Assembly: GCA_913060875.1 (NCBI GenBank)
Contig: CAJXSL010000002.1
Span: 1 to 64,000 of the forward strand
DNA length: 64,000 bases
Direction: 5' to 3'
Source: an uncultured Desulfobacteraceae bacterium
GTDB lineage: Bacteria; Desulfobacterota; Desulfobacteria; Desulfobacterales; UBA5852
The notes under the pieces are model-generated. The model did no database searches. It was not told where the DNA came from and saw nothing but the letters and a program-made list of their open reading frames with translations. Made by a program: the position numbers and the translations under genes. Below are positions 1 through 8,335 of this stretch, piece by piece. Positions within the stretch are counted from its first letter, which is position 1, and each line of letters begins with the position of its first letter.

Positions 1-541
1 ACTCAATCAGTTTGTCATCCTCTTTGGTGACCGGGTGACCGTGTGAAAAACAGTTACACAGTTAACTTGACACCCTCAATTTTAGTGGCACTCTATGGAA
101 TTGATTTCATTGATGGATCTATTATCAGCAAGGGGGTTTGCTAAAAGAGATTATTGAGCGCCCTCAGGACACGACCACTGACCTTACCATGCCGCATAAC
201 ATAGCTCCTGCTAACAAAACCGTTGGGGACCATCGTTTATTTGACAGCCTTCAACAACGCGTTATTTTTATATTTATCAACCTCCTTCTGCATTCAGTGC
301 TAAAGTCGAAACACTGAACCACACACCTTATCCCACGCCAGTTGTTCAGACCCTAACACGCGGAACCATCCAAACCATTCCCCAAGCCGGCACAATTTGT
401 CTCAACCATGGATAGGGCCATGATACGAAGGCACCTGAAACTGCCATTGTATTGCCTCTAGGGCAGGTCTATTGATGCGCTGAGTTCCTTCGCCGTTGAA
501 GCATCGTCGTTTAGTTTTGATGCCATCGTGTTTCCCTATAC
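1..541. other. AT-rich stretch without a recognisable gene
   Basis: No open frame here has a convincing start, ribosome binding site or protein-like composition. The stretch is AT-rich like the following 4 kb and probably belongs to the same accessory island. It lies downstream of the leftward gene ending at 542, so part of it may be that gene's 3' region. I see no tRNA, repeat array or promoter that I can defend. Confidence 0.4.
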
Positions 542-1762
542 CTACTTTTTGCCACAAGCATCCAATATCTGGCCTACTCCAGGCATTGTTGGCGAACTAT
601 CATCACCTAACAAACCCGTGTCTGCTCGACTGAATAACGATTGCAGAATCAAATTGCGATCTTTCTCGTCCACCTTTCCATCTTTTATTAAAGAAAGATA
701 TACGTATGTTAGTTGTCGCCGTTCTTCCGCATCACGTTGCAGATGAAATGAACTAAATGTCATCCGAGCACACACCCTTGCCATATAGGCCATAAAGGAA
801 ATTAAAGATGCAAAGAGAATAATTCCTTTGATAGCTTCTTGTTCAAGCTTAAACAAGTTATGATGAAATGCTTCAGGGGTTTCGTAAATTAATACCATTA
901 ATATCGCCACTATTATGCTAATGACCCCTGCCAAACACAAAGTCCATATCCTCCCTTGGCATCTATAATGATCAGCCCTTACTTTCCAAAATTTCGCAGG
1001 CGCTTTTAATCTTAATAGCTCTTTGTATGTTTGTTCGAGCTGATTAAGTGTTTCCTCTCTTTTGCTATAAAATTCACCTAATTCCTCATTATTCGTATTT
1101 TGCCAAGCTAAATGACCTTCTCTAACCTTCTTAGACCAATCATCCATCTGTTTCTTGAGAGCCTCGAACTCACTGACTGTGACGTTCGTTGTTTGTTCAA
1201 ACTCGTTTCTCAATGACTCGAAAGTTTTCGTTTCAAGTTTTCGCCTGCTGACTATCTCAGATTCCCCTTGCATTAAGAATTCATAGGCCTTCATAAAGCC
1301 AAAGTATCGATCAGGGATGTTATTCAAATTGTATTGCTTTTTTGTTATTGCGTTAAATGCTGCAAATGCTTGCTCTGTATTCGTTTCAGCTAAATTGAAT
1401 AGAAACTTGCCGTACGGGTCTTCAGAATAGAATACTTCGTTTCCATTGTTAGTCCGATTATTAATAATTTGGTTCTTAGCATTGTTCCAATGTTGATTAA
1501 GTGAATTGAGATCAGTAAAGCTATTGTTTTGACTGTCTATCTTTTCCAATATCCCCAGAATTCTGGTAAAATATTCTATATAATCGCTGATTATACCCTG
1601 ATGGTTTTTGCAACCTTCCCAATAGTTCTTTTCTTTCTGAATGAGGTTTCGAATAGCTTTGAACCCTTTATACGGTACATTATATCCGCTTATAGAATTA
1701 TGAATCTCAACTTCAAGATCATTCAAAGCCTTCTGATAATCAAAAGCCTGTTCTTCTGCCAT
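542..1762 (-). CDS. DUF6161-like membrane-anchored protein, function unknown
   Basis: A 406-residue protein. The first ~270 residues are charged and helical, with long heptad-like stretches rich in E, K, Q and N that look like coiled coil. Two hydrophobic segments follow, at roughly 280-300 and 320-340. The C-terminal tail has a DAEERRQLTYVYLSLI stretch and a later LFSRADTGLLGDD stretch, which resemble the conserved end of the DUF6161 family as I remember it. No enzymatic motif is visible. The start follows an AAGGGTG ribosome site. The gene lies 82 bp downstream of another leftward membrane-protein gene in the same AT-rich island, so the two may be cotranscribed. A role in phage defence or membrane sensing is only a guess from the island setting. 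Confidence 0.75.
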   Translation of the reverse strand: MAEEQAFDYQKALNDLEVEIHNSISGYNVPYKGFKAIRNLIQKEKNYWEGCKNHQGIISDYIEYFTRILGILEKIDSQNNSFTDLNSLNQHWNNAKNQIINNRTNNGNEVFYSEDPYGKFLFNLAETNTEQAFAAFNAITKKQYNLNNIPDRYFGFMKAYEFLMQGESEIVSRRKLETKTFESLRNEFEQTTNVTVSEFEALKKQMDDWSKKVREGHLAWQNTNNEELGEFYSKREETLNQLEQTYKELLRLKAPAKFWKVRADHYRCQGRIWTLCLAGVISIIVAILMVLIYETPEAFHHNLFKLEQEAIKGIILFASLISFMAYMARVCARMTFSSFHLQRDAEERRQLTYVYLSLIKDGKVDEKDRNLILQSLFSRADTGLLGDDSSPTMPGVGQILDACGKK

Positions 1763-1844
1763 TATTATGCACCCTTAAGCTTAGTTGGTTTTATATTCTG
1801 CTCTTCGTGGAGAAAGTATCCTATCCATAGGATTAGGCTTGAAT

Positions 1845-2501
1845 CTATTCCCATAAACCAAGATCTATCAACTCCTGCTTCAGAGTTTCTTGCTCTTTAA
1901 GCATTATAGCACTCCATCTATTGAAATCATCCGAGTTATCGATTAGTTTCTTAGCTTGCTTTTCAGGGTCTTCTTCCTGGTTTAAATCTGCAACACTTAT
2001 CCCTTTATCTGTTTCTCCAACCCCATCTTGCCAATCTGCCAGCATGATAAATGCGGCTTTAAGATGCTCTTTCATCTGAGCGTCTTCAGTGCTTTTTATC
2101 GCAGCTATTAAGGCTGTCTTTATTGTGGATTTCGGGTAAGGGAGTTTGCTGACGTCGGCAACAGTACCGGGAGCGGGTTTTGAAGTTTGAAGGACATCTC
2201 CATAGACCTGCACCACATCATTCAGGTCGTATCCATCCTGCTTTGCACCTTGCGAATCGTCCTGCCCTAAATCCTTTAACCGCGTTGCAACCATTGATGC
2301 GCTAATGCTTTGCAATGCTGTATATACACCAATTGCGAATGGAATAAGCGCCCAAGTCGAACTTATGAAATACCAAACGAATCCTGCAATAATTAGATAT
2401 AACCACGTCGCATTAGCATGCTTCTGAGCGGCTTTTGAAAAGTCAGCCGATCCTTTCCCCTGTAAAGTAGCGCGATAAGCCATTTTATCGTGCAATGACA
2501 T
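1845..2501 (-). CDS. Unknown membrane protein of the accessory island
   Basis: A 218-residue protein I do not recognise. A basic N-terminus of ~28 residues precedes one or two closely spaced hydrophobic segments (about residues 32-70, YLIIAGFVWYFI then WALIPFAIGVYTAL). The remaining ~140 residues are soluble, acidic and probably cytoplasmic. The start is well supported by an AAAGGAGGGATC ribosome site on the minus strand. It is the first gene of a probable two-gene leftward unit with the DUF6161-like gene. AT-rich composition contrasts with the rest of the window and suggests horizontal acquisition. No catalytic motif is visible. Confidence 0.75.
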   Translation of the reverse strand: MSLHDKMAYRATLQGKGSADFSKAAQKHANATWLYLIIAGFVWYFISSTWALIPFAIGVYTALQSISASMVATRLKDLGQDDSQGAKQDGYDLNDVVQVYGDVLQTSKPAPGTVADVSKLPYPKSTIKTALIAAIKSTEDAQMKEHLKAAFIMLADWQDGVGETDKGISVADLNQEEDPEKQAKKLIDNSDDFNRWSAIMLKEQETLKQELIDLGLWE

Positions 2502-3198
2502 GATCCCTCCTTTTGATCAGGTGAGATTGGGATAGACTGGAGCAATAATTTGATTCTGTAGGTGGTGTTTTCGGCATACCAGTCCTGTAACGTCCTGATG
2601 TGTGTCCCTAGCGGGACTTTATGTTTATGCCGACTTCGAGGTGGGATTCAGATATTGAGCATATACTAATTTCTTTAGGTTATCAAGAATCAACCAAAAA
2701 GTGTAAATGTGGTATTAAATATTGCTTGACACACAATATATCGTATGCGACGTTTTATACGTCGGTTGTACTGACCATTTCTTGTCCGAAGCTTTCCCTA
2801 AATCGGTAACGTTTTGTGTTAGATCACGGTTTGTGGTCGCATAAACCACAGCTAACCTTTCGTGGTGTTCTTTCACCGCTATGAGCTGTGTGATGCGGTT
2901 ATAATCGGTGGGGAAAGTCACGTCTGCGCCTTTCCTCAACCAGCGGGGCTCTAAACAATTATTATGAACAAACAATTAACTGCTTTGCCCGTGTTTGTTA
3001 AACTAGTTGGAATCGCGGAACTGTACCATATTTTTGGTGCAGAGGGAGTGGTAGTATGTGGTATTGCCTTCGTCGTGCTTAATAGCTCTGCGTCATTCCG
3101 AGGCAAAAACTTTAGGTGGTCGTTTCGTAATTCGCTTGAGAAATGATTGAGGACAATTCAGGATGAACCTTTAGACCTTACAACCTTGAGGTGTTTAG
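2502..3198. other. Intergenic region with weak or decayed reading frames
   Basis: This ~700-bp gap separates the leftward pair from the rightward gene at 3199, so it should hold divergent promoters. A leftward frame at 2715-2975 (86 codons, TTG start) has a protein-like composition, but I do not recognise it and it lacks a good ribosome site. It may be a fragment of a lost island gene. A short rightward frame at 2964-3146 has a hydrophobic N-terminus but no support. Neither is called as a gene. Confidence 0.35.
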
Positions 3199-4173
3199 AT
3201 GAACTATGACGAGATTAAGCGTGTGCAAGACGATTTCACGAAAAGTCCTAAGAAAACTGTTATTACCATAGCCATCTTTATAGTTATCAGCGTGATTACT
3301 TTCATATTTCGCGAAAGCATAATAGGGGTTTTCACAAACGACACTCCTAATGTAACTCAATCATCTTCGGGAAACCAAAGTCCCAATCTTAATATATCTG
3401 GAAATGTTTCAGGCGATGTTAATATATCAATCAATGATTTAAACAATCAGATTAAAGATCTTGAAGCCGTACGAAACACCACTCCAGAGGGAAAGACCTA
3501 TACAACTCAGGAACTTTTAAATCGAATGCAGGAAATACGACTAGCGCGATCATTTGGGTCTGCTCAAAAGGAAGCTCAATCTGATGCAACCAACTTTCTC
3601 GACACCTTGCCACTTAGGTTAGAGGCATCAGAACAGAAAAGGCAGGACTACAAAAGCTTTTTGGAAGCGCTTCCTCAAGGATGCAATATCGTTTTTAATG
3701 ACTTCCTGATTCCATATATTGACAATTATTTCGGGGAATTCAAAGATGACCCGATTGCTCTCGAACATGGATTGGATCATGTAGAGATTGAAAAGCTTGC
3801 TGATATCGATCCTATGTTTGCTGAATCAAACAACGGCTATCCGATCAGGTTAATTAAATTCCCAAACGGCTGCTATATCAAAATCAATTTCAACCCTGGA
3901 GTGATCGGCGAAGGTAGATTAAGTCGCTATCCGTCGATGCGTATTGTTGGCTTTGATATCGAGAATAAATCTATTGAAAATGCTAAGTTTGATGTTGAAA
4001 ACTCTGTCGCTACTATGGTGTTTGGAGGAGGTAATTCTGTTGGGTATCCAACTCCAAGTAAAAATGGAGCTATCGGAGACGATTTCTATAAAGGGCTTAA
4101 CCCTCTTAAATCCAACTTCCAAAAACATTTCGAATCTATAATCCTTAGAATAGTCGAATATGATCAGCAGTAG
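3199..4173 (+). CDS. Unknown single-pass membrane protein
   Basis: A 324-residue protein with no family I recognise. An ~18-residue basic N-terminus is followed by one transmembrane helix (about residues 19-40, TVITIAIFIVISVITFIF). Next comes a polar S/N/G-rich linker containing SSGNQSPNLNISGNVSGDVN. This type of low-complexity 'GNQSP' linker is often seen just after a membrane anchor. The C-terminal ~200 residues look folded, with mixed alpha/beta character. The start has a GAGGTG ribosome site 6 nt upstream. The TAG stop at 4171-4173 is followed in the same frame by an integrase-like remnant. AT-rich composition places it in the island. Confidence 0.75.
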   Translation: MNYDEIKRVQDDFTKSPKKTVITIAIFIVISVITFIFRESIIGVFTNDTPNVTQSSSGNQSPNLNISGNVSGDVNISINDLNNQIKDLEAVRNTTPEGKTYTTQELLNRMQEIRLARSFGSAQKEAQSDATNFLDTLPLRLEASEQKRQDYKSFLEALPQGCNIVFNDFLIPYIDNYFGEFKDDPIALEHGLDHVEIEKLADIDPMFAESNNGYPIRLIKFPNGCYIKINFNPGVIGEGRLSRYPSMRIVGFDIENKSIENAKFDVENSVATMVFGGGNSVGYPTPSKNGAIGDDFYKGLNPLKSNFQKHFESIILRIVEYDQQ

Positions 4174-4404
4174 ACTACAACATACAAAAGGAAAAGCCGC
4201 CACACCCAGGCACCGGTTACCCTTCACGATTTGCGCTACTCTTATGTGTGGGCCAACGAACAGGCTGGGATTCCGCGCAAGGACACCATGGCCTACACTG
4301 GCCACCAGACGGAATCGATGTACCAATATTACAGTATTTCTAACGAGGAGTCGCAAGAAAACTTGAACAAAAAACGAAAGGAGTATATAAACAGCCTAAA
4401 ATAA
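4174..4404 (+). pseudogene. C-terminal remnant of a tyrosine recombinase (integrase)
   Basis: With no start codon, the frame from 4174 reads into VTLHDLRYSYVWANEQAG, then YTGHQTESMYQYYS, then a lysine-rich tail ending at TAA 4402-4404. The HDLR, GHQ and final YQYY fit the H-x-x-R, H and catalytic Y of the C-terminal domain of phage-type tyrosine recombinases. The N-terminal and core domains are missing, since the preceding sequence is the unrelated gene at 3199. It therefore reads as a vestige of the element that carried the AT-rich island. It points towards tRNA-Arg, which begins 88 bp downstream. Confidence 0.7.
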
Positions 4405-4405
4405 T

Positions 4406-4425
4406 TTGTGGCAATATTGTGGCAA
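4406..4425 (+). repeat. Two direct copies of TTGTGGCAA, possible integrase arm-type sites
   Basis: TTGTGGCAA occurs at 4406-4414 and 4417-4425, one helical turn apart (11 bp), immediately after the integrase remnant's stop. Short direct repeats just beyond an integrase gene are typical of arm-type binding sites next to an attachment site. The assignment is by position only. Confidence 0.4.
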
Positions 4426-4491
4426 ATTGAGGTAATTGGTGATTGTCACATTTTCGAAGCACATCTTAACAGTCTGTCTTTCCTAAATATT

Positions 4492-4567
4492 GCCCCCGTA
4501 GCTCAGTGGATAGAGCATTGGATTCCTAATCCATGTGCCGCAAGTTCGATTCTTGCCGGGGGCACCA
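4492..4567 (+). tRNA. tRNA-Arg (anticodon CCT)
   Basis: The cloverleaf can be folded by eye. The acceptor stem pairs GCCCCCG (4492-4498) with CGGGGGC (4557-4563). The D arm is GCTC...GAGC. The anticodon loop is TTCCTAA with anticodon CCT, reading AGG. The T arm is GCAAG-TTCGATT-CTTGC. An encoded discriminator A and CCA end follow (4564-4567). The outermost anticodon-stem pair is a T-T mismatch. Minor-arginine tRNA genes are common integration targets, and both neighbours are integrase remnants. Confidence 0.95.
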
Positions 4568-4592
4568 AATCTTACCTAATTATTTCGTATAC

Positions 4593-4766
4593 TTAAGCAA
4601 ATTTACAACTTTCCCATTTTTTAGGTGCTTCTGGTACTGTGTGGAACTTTGTGTGGGGTTTTTCCCTTGCACGTTCGAAAGCGTCCATCGCCTCTCGTTC
4701 TGATTCTCCAACACTGTGAAGGTAGATCTCGGTCGTGGTTCAATTCTTATGGCCGAGTATCCATTG
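4593..4766 (-). pseudogene. Second tyrosine recombinase remnant, opposite strand
   Basis: On the minus strand the frame from 4760 reads ILGHKN, then TGA, then TTTEIYLHSVGESEREAMDA, and ends at TAA (4593-4595). LGHKN-x-TTTEIYLHS matches the box II end of tyrosine recombinases, with H in LGH and the catalytic Y in EIYLH. The in-frame TGA where a Trp is usual shows the copy is dead. Upstream, similarity fades and further stops appear. It points leftwards at the tRNA, opposite to the remnant at 4174-4404, so two different integrases have used this locus. Confidence 0.7.
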
Positions 4767-4959
4767 ATCTTATAGTAATCCTCAATGTCCCGGAACTCCT
4801 TGACATCAACAACATGGTTCACTGCGCTACCCGGTCCTTTCGTAAAAGAAGTGTAACGTTAAGGGAATCTATTGAGTTCCATGGCCTTGGACAAATAGAA
4901 TGCCGAATATACTTTCGATCAACACGCCCTTCAACCATTGAGGATAATGGATTAGATCC

Positions 4960-5613
4960 ATGGAAAAGAGATTCAACCGCTATAGTCTCGGGGAAGAGAT
5001 CGCCAACAGCATTACGCATGGCATCGGCATCCTGCTGGCCATTGCCGCGCTGTGTATCCTAACCGTATTTGCGAGTCGCTACGGTAATGCCTGGCATGTT
5101 GTCAGCGTTAGTGTTTACGGTGCGACGTTGATCATGCTTTATACGGCGTCCACCCTTTACCACAGTATCCAAAACCAACGCGTAAAGGGTTTTTTCCAGA
5201 ATCTGGATCATGCCGCTATCTACCTGCTAATCGCCGGAACCTATACGCCATTTACGCTGGTGAGCCTTCGCGGCCCCTGGGGATGGGGGCTTTTCGGGGT
5301 GGTTTGGGGGTTGGCGGTGCTCGGCATCGTGCTGCAATTCGTGCCGATGGGGCATCGGAAATCCATCTCCATGATGTTATACATCGGCATGGGCTGGGCT
5401 ATTATTGCGGCGATCAAACCGCTCATCCGATCGGTTGAAGCCGGCGGTATCCTTTTTCTCGTTTTGGGGGGATTGGCCTACACGATCGGTATTCTCTTTT
5501 ATGTCTGGAAAAAACAAAATTACAGCCATGCTGTGTGGCATCTTTTCGTCCTGGCCGGCAGCGTCCTTCATTTCTTTGCCGTGTTGTTATACGTCGTCCC
5601 GAATTCTCGATAA
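4960..5613 (+). CDS. Hemolysin III / TrhA family membrane protein
   Basis: A 217-residue protein with seven hydrophobic segments filling nearly its whole length, as expected for the Hly-III branch of the PAQR superfamily. Family landmarks are the N-terminal EEIANSITHGIG, TASTLYHS in the second third, DHAAIYLLIAGTYTPF, and C-terminal HAVWHLFVL. The Ser/His/Asp residues in these correspond to the family's metal site. It sits in the inner membrane. Despite the name, bacterial members are linked to membrane-lipid homeostasis rather than proven haemolysis. A GAGGA element lies upstream of the ATG. It stands alone just right of the integration hotspot, in GC-rich sequence typical of the core genome. 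Confidence 0.9.
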   Translation: MEKRFNRYSLGEEIANSITHGIGILLAIAALCILTVFASRYGNAWHVVSVSVYGATLIMLYTASTLYHSIQNQRVKGFFQNLDHAAIYLLIAGTYTPFTLVSLRGPWGWGLFGVVWGLAVLGIVLQFVPMGHRKSISMMLYIGMGWAIIAAIKPLIRSVEAGGILFLVLGGLAYTIGILFYVWKKQNYSHAVWHLFVLAGSVLHFFAVLLYVVPNSR

Positions 5614-5624
5614 AAGTTCGGTTC

Positions 5625-5646
5625 TTCTCCCAATTAGTTGGGAGAA
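5625..5646. terminator. Perfect 9-bp hairpin after the hemolysin III gene
   Basis: TTCTCCCAA (5625-5633) and TTGGGAGAA (5638-5646) form a perfect stem with a TTAG loop, 12 bp after the upstream stop. No T-run follows on the plus strand, so it may be a weak or factor-dependent terminator, or simply a repeat. Confidence 0.45.
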
Positions 5647-5667
5647 AGGGTCCAAGGGGTATAGGAT

Positions 5668-5862
5668 TCAAGTGGCCAAGGGTTTGTTCTCTGGAGATTT
5701 AATCAGAGCTTTCAGCATTCGCTCGATTGGCCACATTTTCACTGCTAATTTTGGAAAACGTTGCGATACATTATATCGATGCAAACAACGCGCATATGCT
5801 TTTTGCCACCCTTGCCATTCTTTGTAATTTTTTAGTATTTCACTTGGATCCTTGACCCCTTG
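5668..5862 (-). pseudogene. Possible remnant of a four-helix-bundle (S23-like) protein
   Basis: A leftward frame without a start codon encodes EILKNYKEWQGWQKAYARCL, followed by a QRFPK stretch, and stops at 5668-5670. The pattern NYKE-x-WQKAY...FPK resembles the start of the small four-helix-bundle proteins related to those encoded in 23S rRNA intervening sequences. The expected Q-I-R-R-A and P-S-N-I-A-E-G motifs are not clean, suggesting decay. The remainder of 5864-6122 shows no gene. Confidence 0.35.
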
Positions 5863-6122
5863 ACTCCTGGAACCCTTATGATCCCGAGATGCCCAAGCGG
5901 TAATACCCTGTGACCCAATTGCTCATTTGCACCAACTATTCGGGTTTATTGTCTGATGGTCCATCGTGTGGTATGCGAACGTCGATTCTAGCCTGAATAT
6001 TTCATGAAATTTTTCTGCGAAATGAATTTTATGTTAATATATCGAAGGTATAAACGCTATTCGAAGTGCGATTTCCCGGTAACCGTTTGTAACCGGCACC
6101 GATTTCCGGGAACGCAGAAAAA

Positions 6123-6250
6123 ATTCACCCTGCGGGCGCGCCCGAGATGTCCATTGGCTGCGTTATTAGGGGCTTGCGGTAGCAGAAGTACAGCGGCGCC
6201 CCTGATGCCTTCCCCATGAACATCTCAAGCGCGTGAAATATCCGGGATAG
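6123..6250 (+). repeat. Palindromic dispersed repeat, family A, copy 1
   Basis: A full-length copy of a ~130-bp imperfect palindrome. The left end has TTCACC, a GC-rich stretch and GAGATGTCCATTGGC. The centre is AGGGGC-TTGCGGTAGCAG...GCGCCCCT. The right end has ATGAACATCTC and GTGAAATATCCGGG. Left and right arms are complementary (TTTCAC/GTGAAA; GATGTCCAT/ATGAACATC; AGGGGC/GCCCCT). Other copies lie at 7624, 11888, 17390, 30800 and 35612. Confidence 0.85.
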
Positions 6251-6310
6251 TTATGAATGGATTTAATGCGGGATTTCGTATCGCTCACCTAAAACACCAC
6301 ATTCCCCTCA

Positions 6311-7609
6311 ATGACACACATGAAAAACGGATCGGAACACATTCTCGAACAAGCGGCTCTGGCCCACGAAGAAGGTCGGCTTGCCGATGCGGAAAAAGCC
6401 TATCTGGCAATATTGAGCAAGGAGCCGGATTCGGGATCGGTGCTGAACGCGCTCGGCACGGTCTTTTTGGATCAGGGCCAGCCGGACAAGGCCAGGAAGT
6501 ATTTTAGGAAAGCGGCCAACTTAAAGCCGTCGTCGCTATCGGCATGCTATAACCTTGGCCGCCTCAAGCAGATGGAGGGCGACGACAAGGGGGCTATAAA
6601 GATTTACAGGACCATCGTCAAGCAGGAGCCCCGGTTTGGTTTGGCGTGGAACAATATGGGGGTGGCTTACCGGGAAATCGGCGAGCCGGAGGAAGCCATC
6701 TCCTGTTTTCGGAGGGCGGTTGCCTTTGCGCCTGACATGGCGGAGGCATGGAACAACCTGGGGGTGGCGCAGGATGAGTTCCAGATGACGGAAAACGCCT
6801 CCAAGTCATACCAAAAGGCCATTGAGATACAGCCGGATTACACGTCCGCCCACCTCAACCTCGGCCTCTCCCTGCATAAACTCAAGCGATTCAAGGAAGC
6901 CGAGGAGCATTACAACAAAGCGCTGGCGATTAAGCCGGACGATGAAACCGCCCAATTTATGCTCCAGAGCCTGGGGACATCAACCATACCCGACGCCGCC
7001 CCGGCCGAGCATGTCCGCAGGATTTTCGATCAGTGCGCCGGGACTTTTGAAAAAATCCTGGTCAACGATCTGGCATACAAGACCCCGGAGCTCCTGTTCA
7101 ACCTTGCGAAACCGCATTTAAAGCAAGATCTGACGGTCCTGGACCTCGGCTGCGGTACCGGTTTGGGTTCCAAATTCTACCGACCCTATGCAAAATCACT
7201 GATCGGTGTCGATGTGTCGCCCAAGATGCTTCAAAAGGCTTCGGAGAAAAAGATCTACGACGATCTCATCGTGTTTGACATCCTTCAAGACTGGTCGTTT
7301 TCACAACCTTTCGATCTCATCTACAGCTCGGACGTGTTTGTCTATTTCGGGAATCTGGATCCCATCATCCGATCGGCATCGTCTTATCTTGTCCGCGGAG
7401 GAATCCTCGCATTTTCGGTGGAACGACTGGAAGACGACAGCACCGGGTATCAGCTCTTTCCCAGCGGACGCTACGCCCATTCCCTCCCGTACATAAAAGA
7501 CTGCTTGAAACATCATGGCTTAGCCCCCATAGAGGAGACCGACGCCGTTATCCGCAAGCAGTCGGGGGACGAAGTCAGAGGATTATTGATTGTGGCCGAA
7601 AAGGGCTGA
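6311..7609 (+). CDS. TPR-repeat protein fused to a class I SAM methyltransferase
   Basis: A 432-residue two-part protein. Residues ~10-220 are six tandem tetratricopeptide repeats, with W-x-N-x-G and A-x-x-x-Y-x-x-A-x-x-x-x-P patterns such as AWNNLGVAQDEF and SYQKAIEIQPDY. Residues ~270-430 form a class I methyltransferase with motif I VLDLGCGTGLG (276-286), then the acidic strand end VDVSP. The TPRs probably bind a protein partner or position the substrate; the methyl acceptor cannot be read from sequence. Similar TPR-methyltransferase fusions occur in proteobacteria. No signal peptide is seen, so it is cytosolic. The ribosome site is weak, and residue 4 is an alternative start. It is monocistronic, between two family A repeats. 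Confidence 0.85.
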   Translation: MTHMKNGSEHILEQAALAHEEGRLADAEKAYLAILSKEPDSGSVLNALGTVFLDQGQPDKARKYFRKAANLKPSSLSACYNLGRLKQMEGDDKGAIKIYRTIVKQEPRFGLAWNNMGVAYREIGEPEEAISCFRRAVAFAPDMAEAWNNLGVAQDEFQMTENASKSYQKAIEIQPDYTSAHLNLGLSLHKLKRFKEAEEHYNKALAIKPDDETAQFMLQSLGTSTIPDAAPAEHVRRIFDQCAGTFEKILVNDLAYKTPELLFNLAKPHLKQDLTVLDLGCGTGLGSKFYRPYAKSLIGVDVSPKMLQKASEKKIYDDLIVFDILQDWSFSQPFDLIYSSDVFVYFGNLDPIIRSASSYLVRGGILAFSVERLEDDSTGYQLFPSGRYAHSLPYIKDCLKHHGLAPIEETDAVIRKQSGDEVRGLLIVAEKG

Positions 7610-7623
7610 AATAGATACAGTGG

Positions 7624-7654
7624 TGCCCATTGGCCGCGTTAAATATCCGGACTA
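7624..7654 (+). repeat. Family A repeat, internally deleted copy
   Basis: GCCCATTGGCCGCGTTA from the left arm is joined directly to AATATCCGGACTAG from the right end, so the central hairpin is missing. It lies 14 bp after the methyltransferase stop codon. Confidence 0.6.
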
Positions 7655-8335
7655 GTTTGAAGGATTAATGACGAAATTTGACGGCGCGCTAATTGGCGCC
7701 TCAGCATTACCCGGTTCGCCACCATCGACAAATTGTTCACACAATTCGTTTAAGGAATCGTTTGGCCAATAGGCGAAGTGAACACCGCAATAGGCGGCCT
7801 GGTCGCCATAATAAACCATAAAATCGTCAACCCTAAAAAATTCTTGATTGGCGCTTGAAGGGTTGTAATAGCCAAGGCCCGCCTGGTTTTGCTCCGTATC
7901 TTCGTATAGCCGGTTCAGGAATACGACGTGGCCCTCGCCATGATGATTGCCCAGTGTGGTCAAAACAGGGCCACCCGCTAAAAGGGGTCTCCATCCTTCG
8001 ATTGCCGGCCTGTAATCCTTAACCGTCTTCATTCCTAAAATTTGGTACAATTGGAATAGTTCATCGCAGGATAAAGCCTGGTTGCTTTGGTACGACGATA
8101 AATAGGTACCCCCGGCTCTCTGCAAAACACTATCGATATCCGGACAGCGATCCTCCTTCCATGCCACCATCATGGCCGCTCCGGCCGCCCAACCCGTTTG
8201 ATAGCTGGTCTGCAATACCGGACAGTTATCGAATTTATAGCTCAAACTGATGTGCTTCTTTGTTTGCTGCGCAAAAAGTGCGATGGGTAAGAAGTAAATC
8301 CCGAGCAATGCTAAGATGAAAAGTTTTTTTATCAT
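7652..8335 (-). CDS. Exported papain-like (C39/C70-type) protein lacking the catalytic cysteine
   Basis: A 227-residue protein with a classical signal peptide (residues 1-22, KKLFILALLGIYFLPIALFA). The mature part has the layout of small papain-like peptidases: VLQTSYQTGWAAGAAMMVAW near residues 40-59 and a later GEGHVVFLNRL with His136. In active relatives the first motif is Q-x-x-x-x-C-W-A-A. Here the cysteine position is Gly48, encoded by a clear GGG codon. It is therefore predicted to be a non-proteolytic pseudoenzyme, or to act as a binding or inhibitory protein in the periplasm or outside the cell. An AAGGAGGC ribosome site supports the start. It stands alone. Confidence 0.7.
   Translation of the reverse strand: MIKKLFILALLGIYFLPIALFAQQTKKHISLSYKFDNCPVLQTSYQTGWAAGAAMMVAWKEDRCPDIDSVLQRAGGTYLSSYQSNQALSCDELFQLYQILGMKTVKDYRPAIEGWRPLLAGGPVLTTLGNHHGEGHVVFLNRLYEDTEQNQAGLGYYNPSSANQEFFRVDDFMVYYGDQAAYCGVHFAYWPNDSLNELCEQFVDGGEPGNAEAPISAPSNFVINPSN

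Noticed and set aside
2964-3146. Small rightward frame with a hydrophobic start
   Set aside because: No ribosome site, no family resemblance, and it overlaps the promoter region for 3199.
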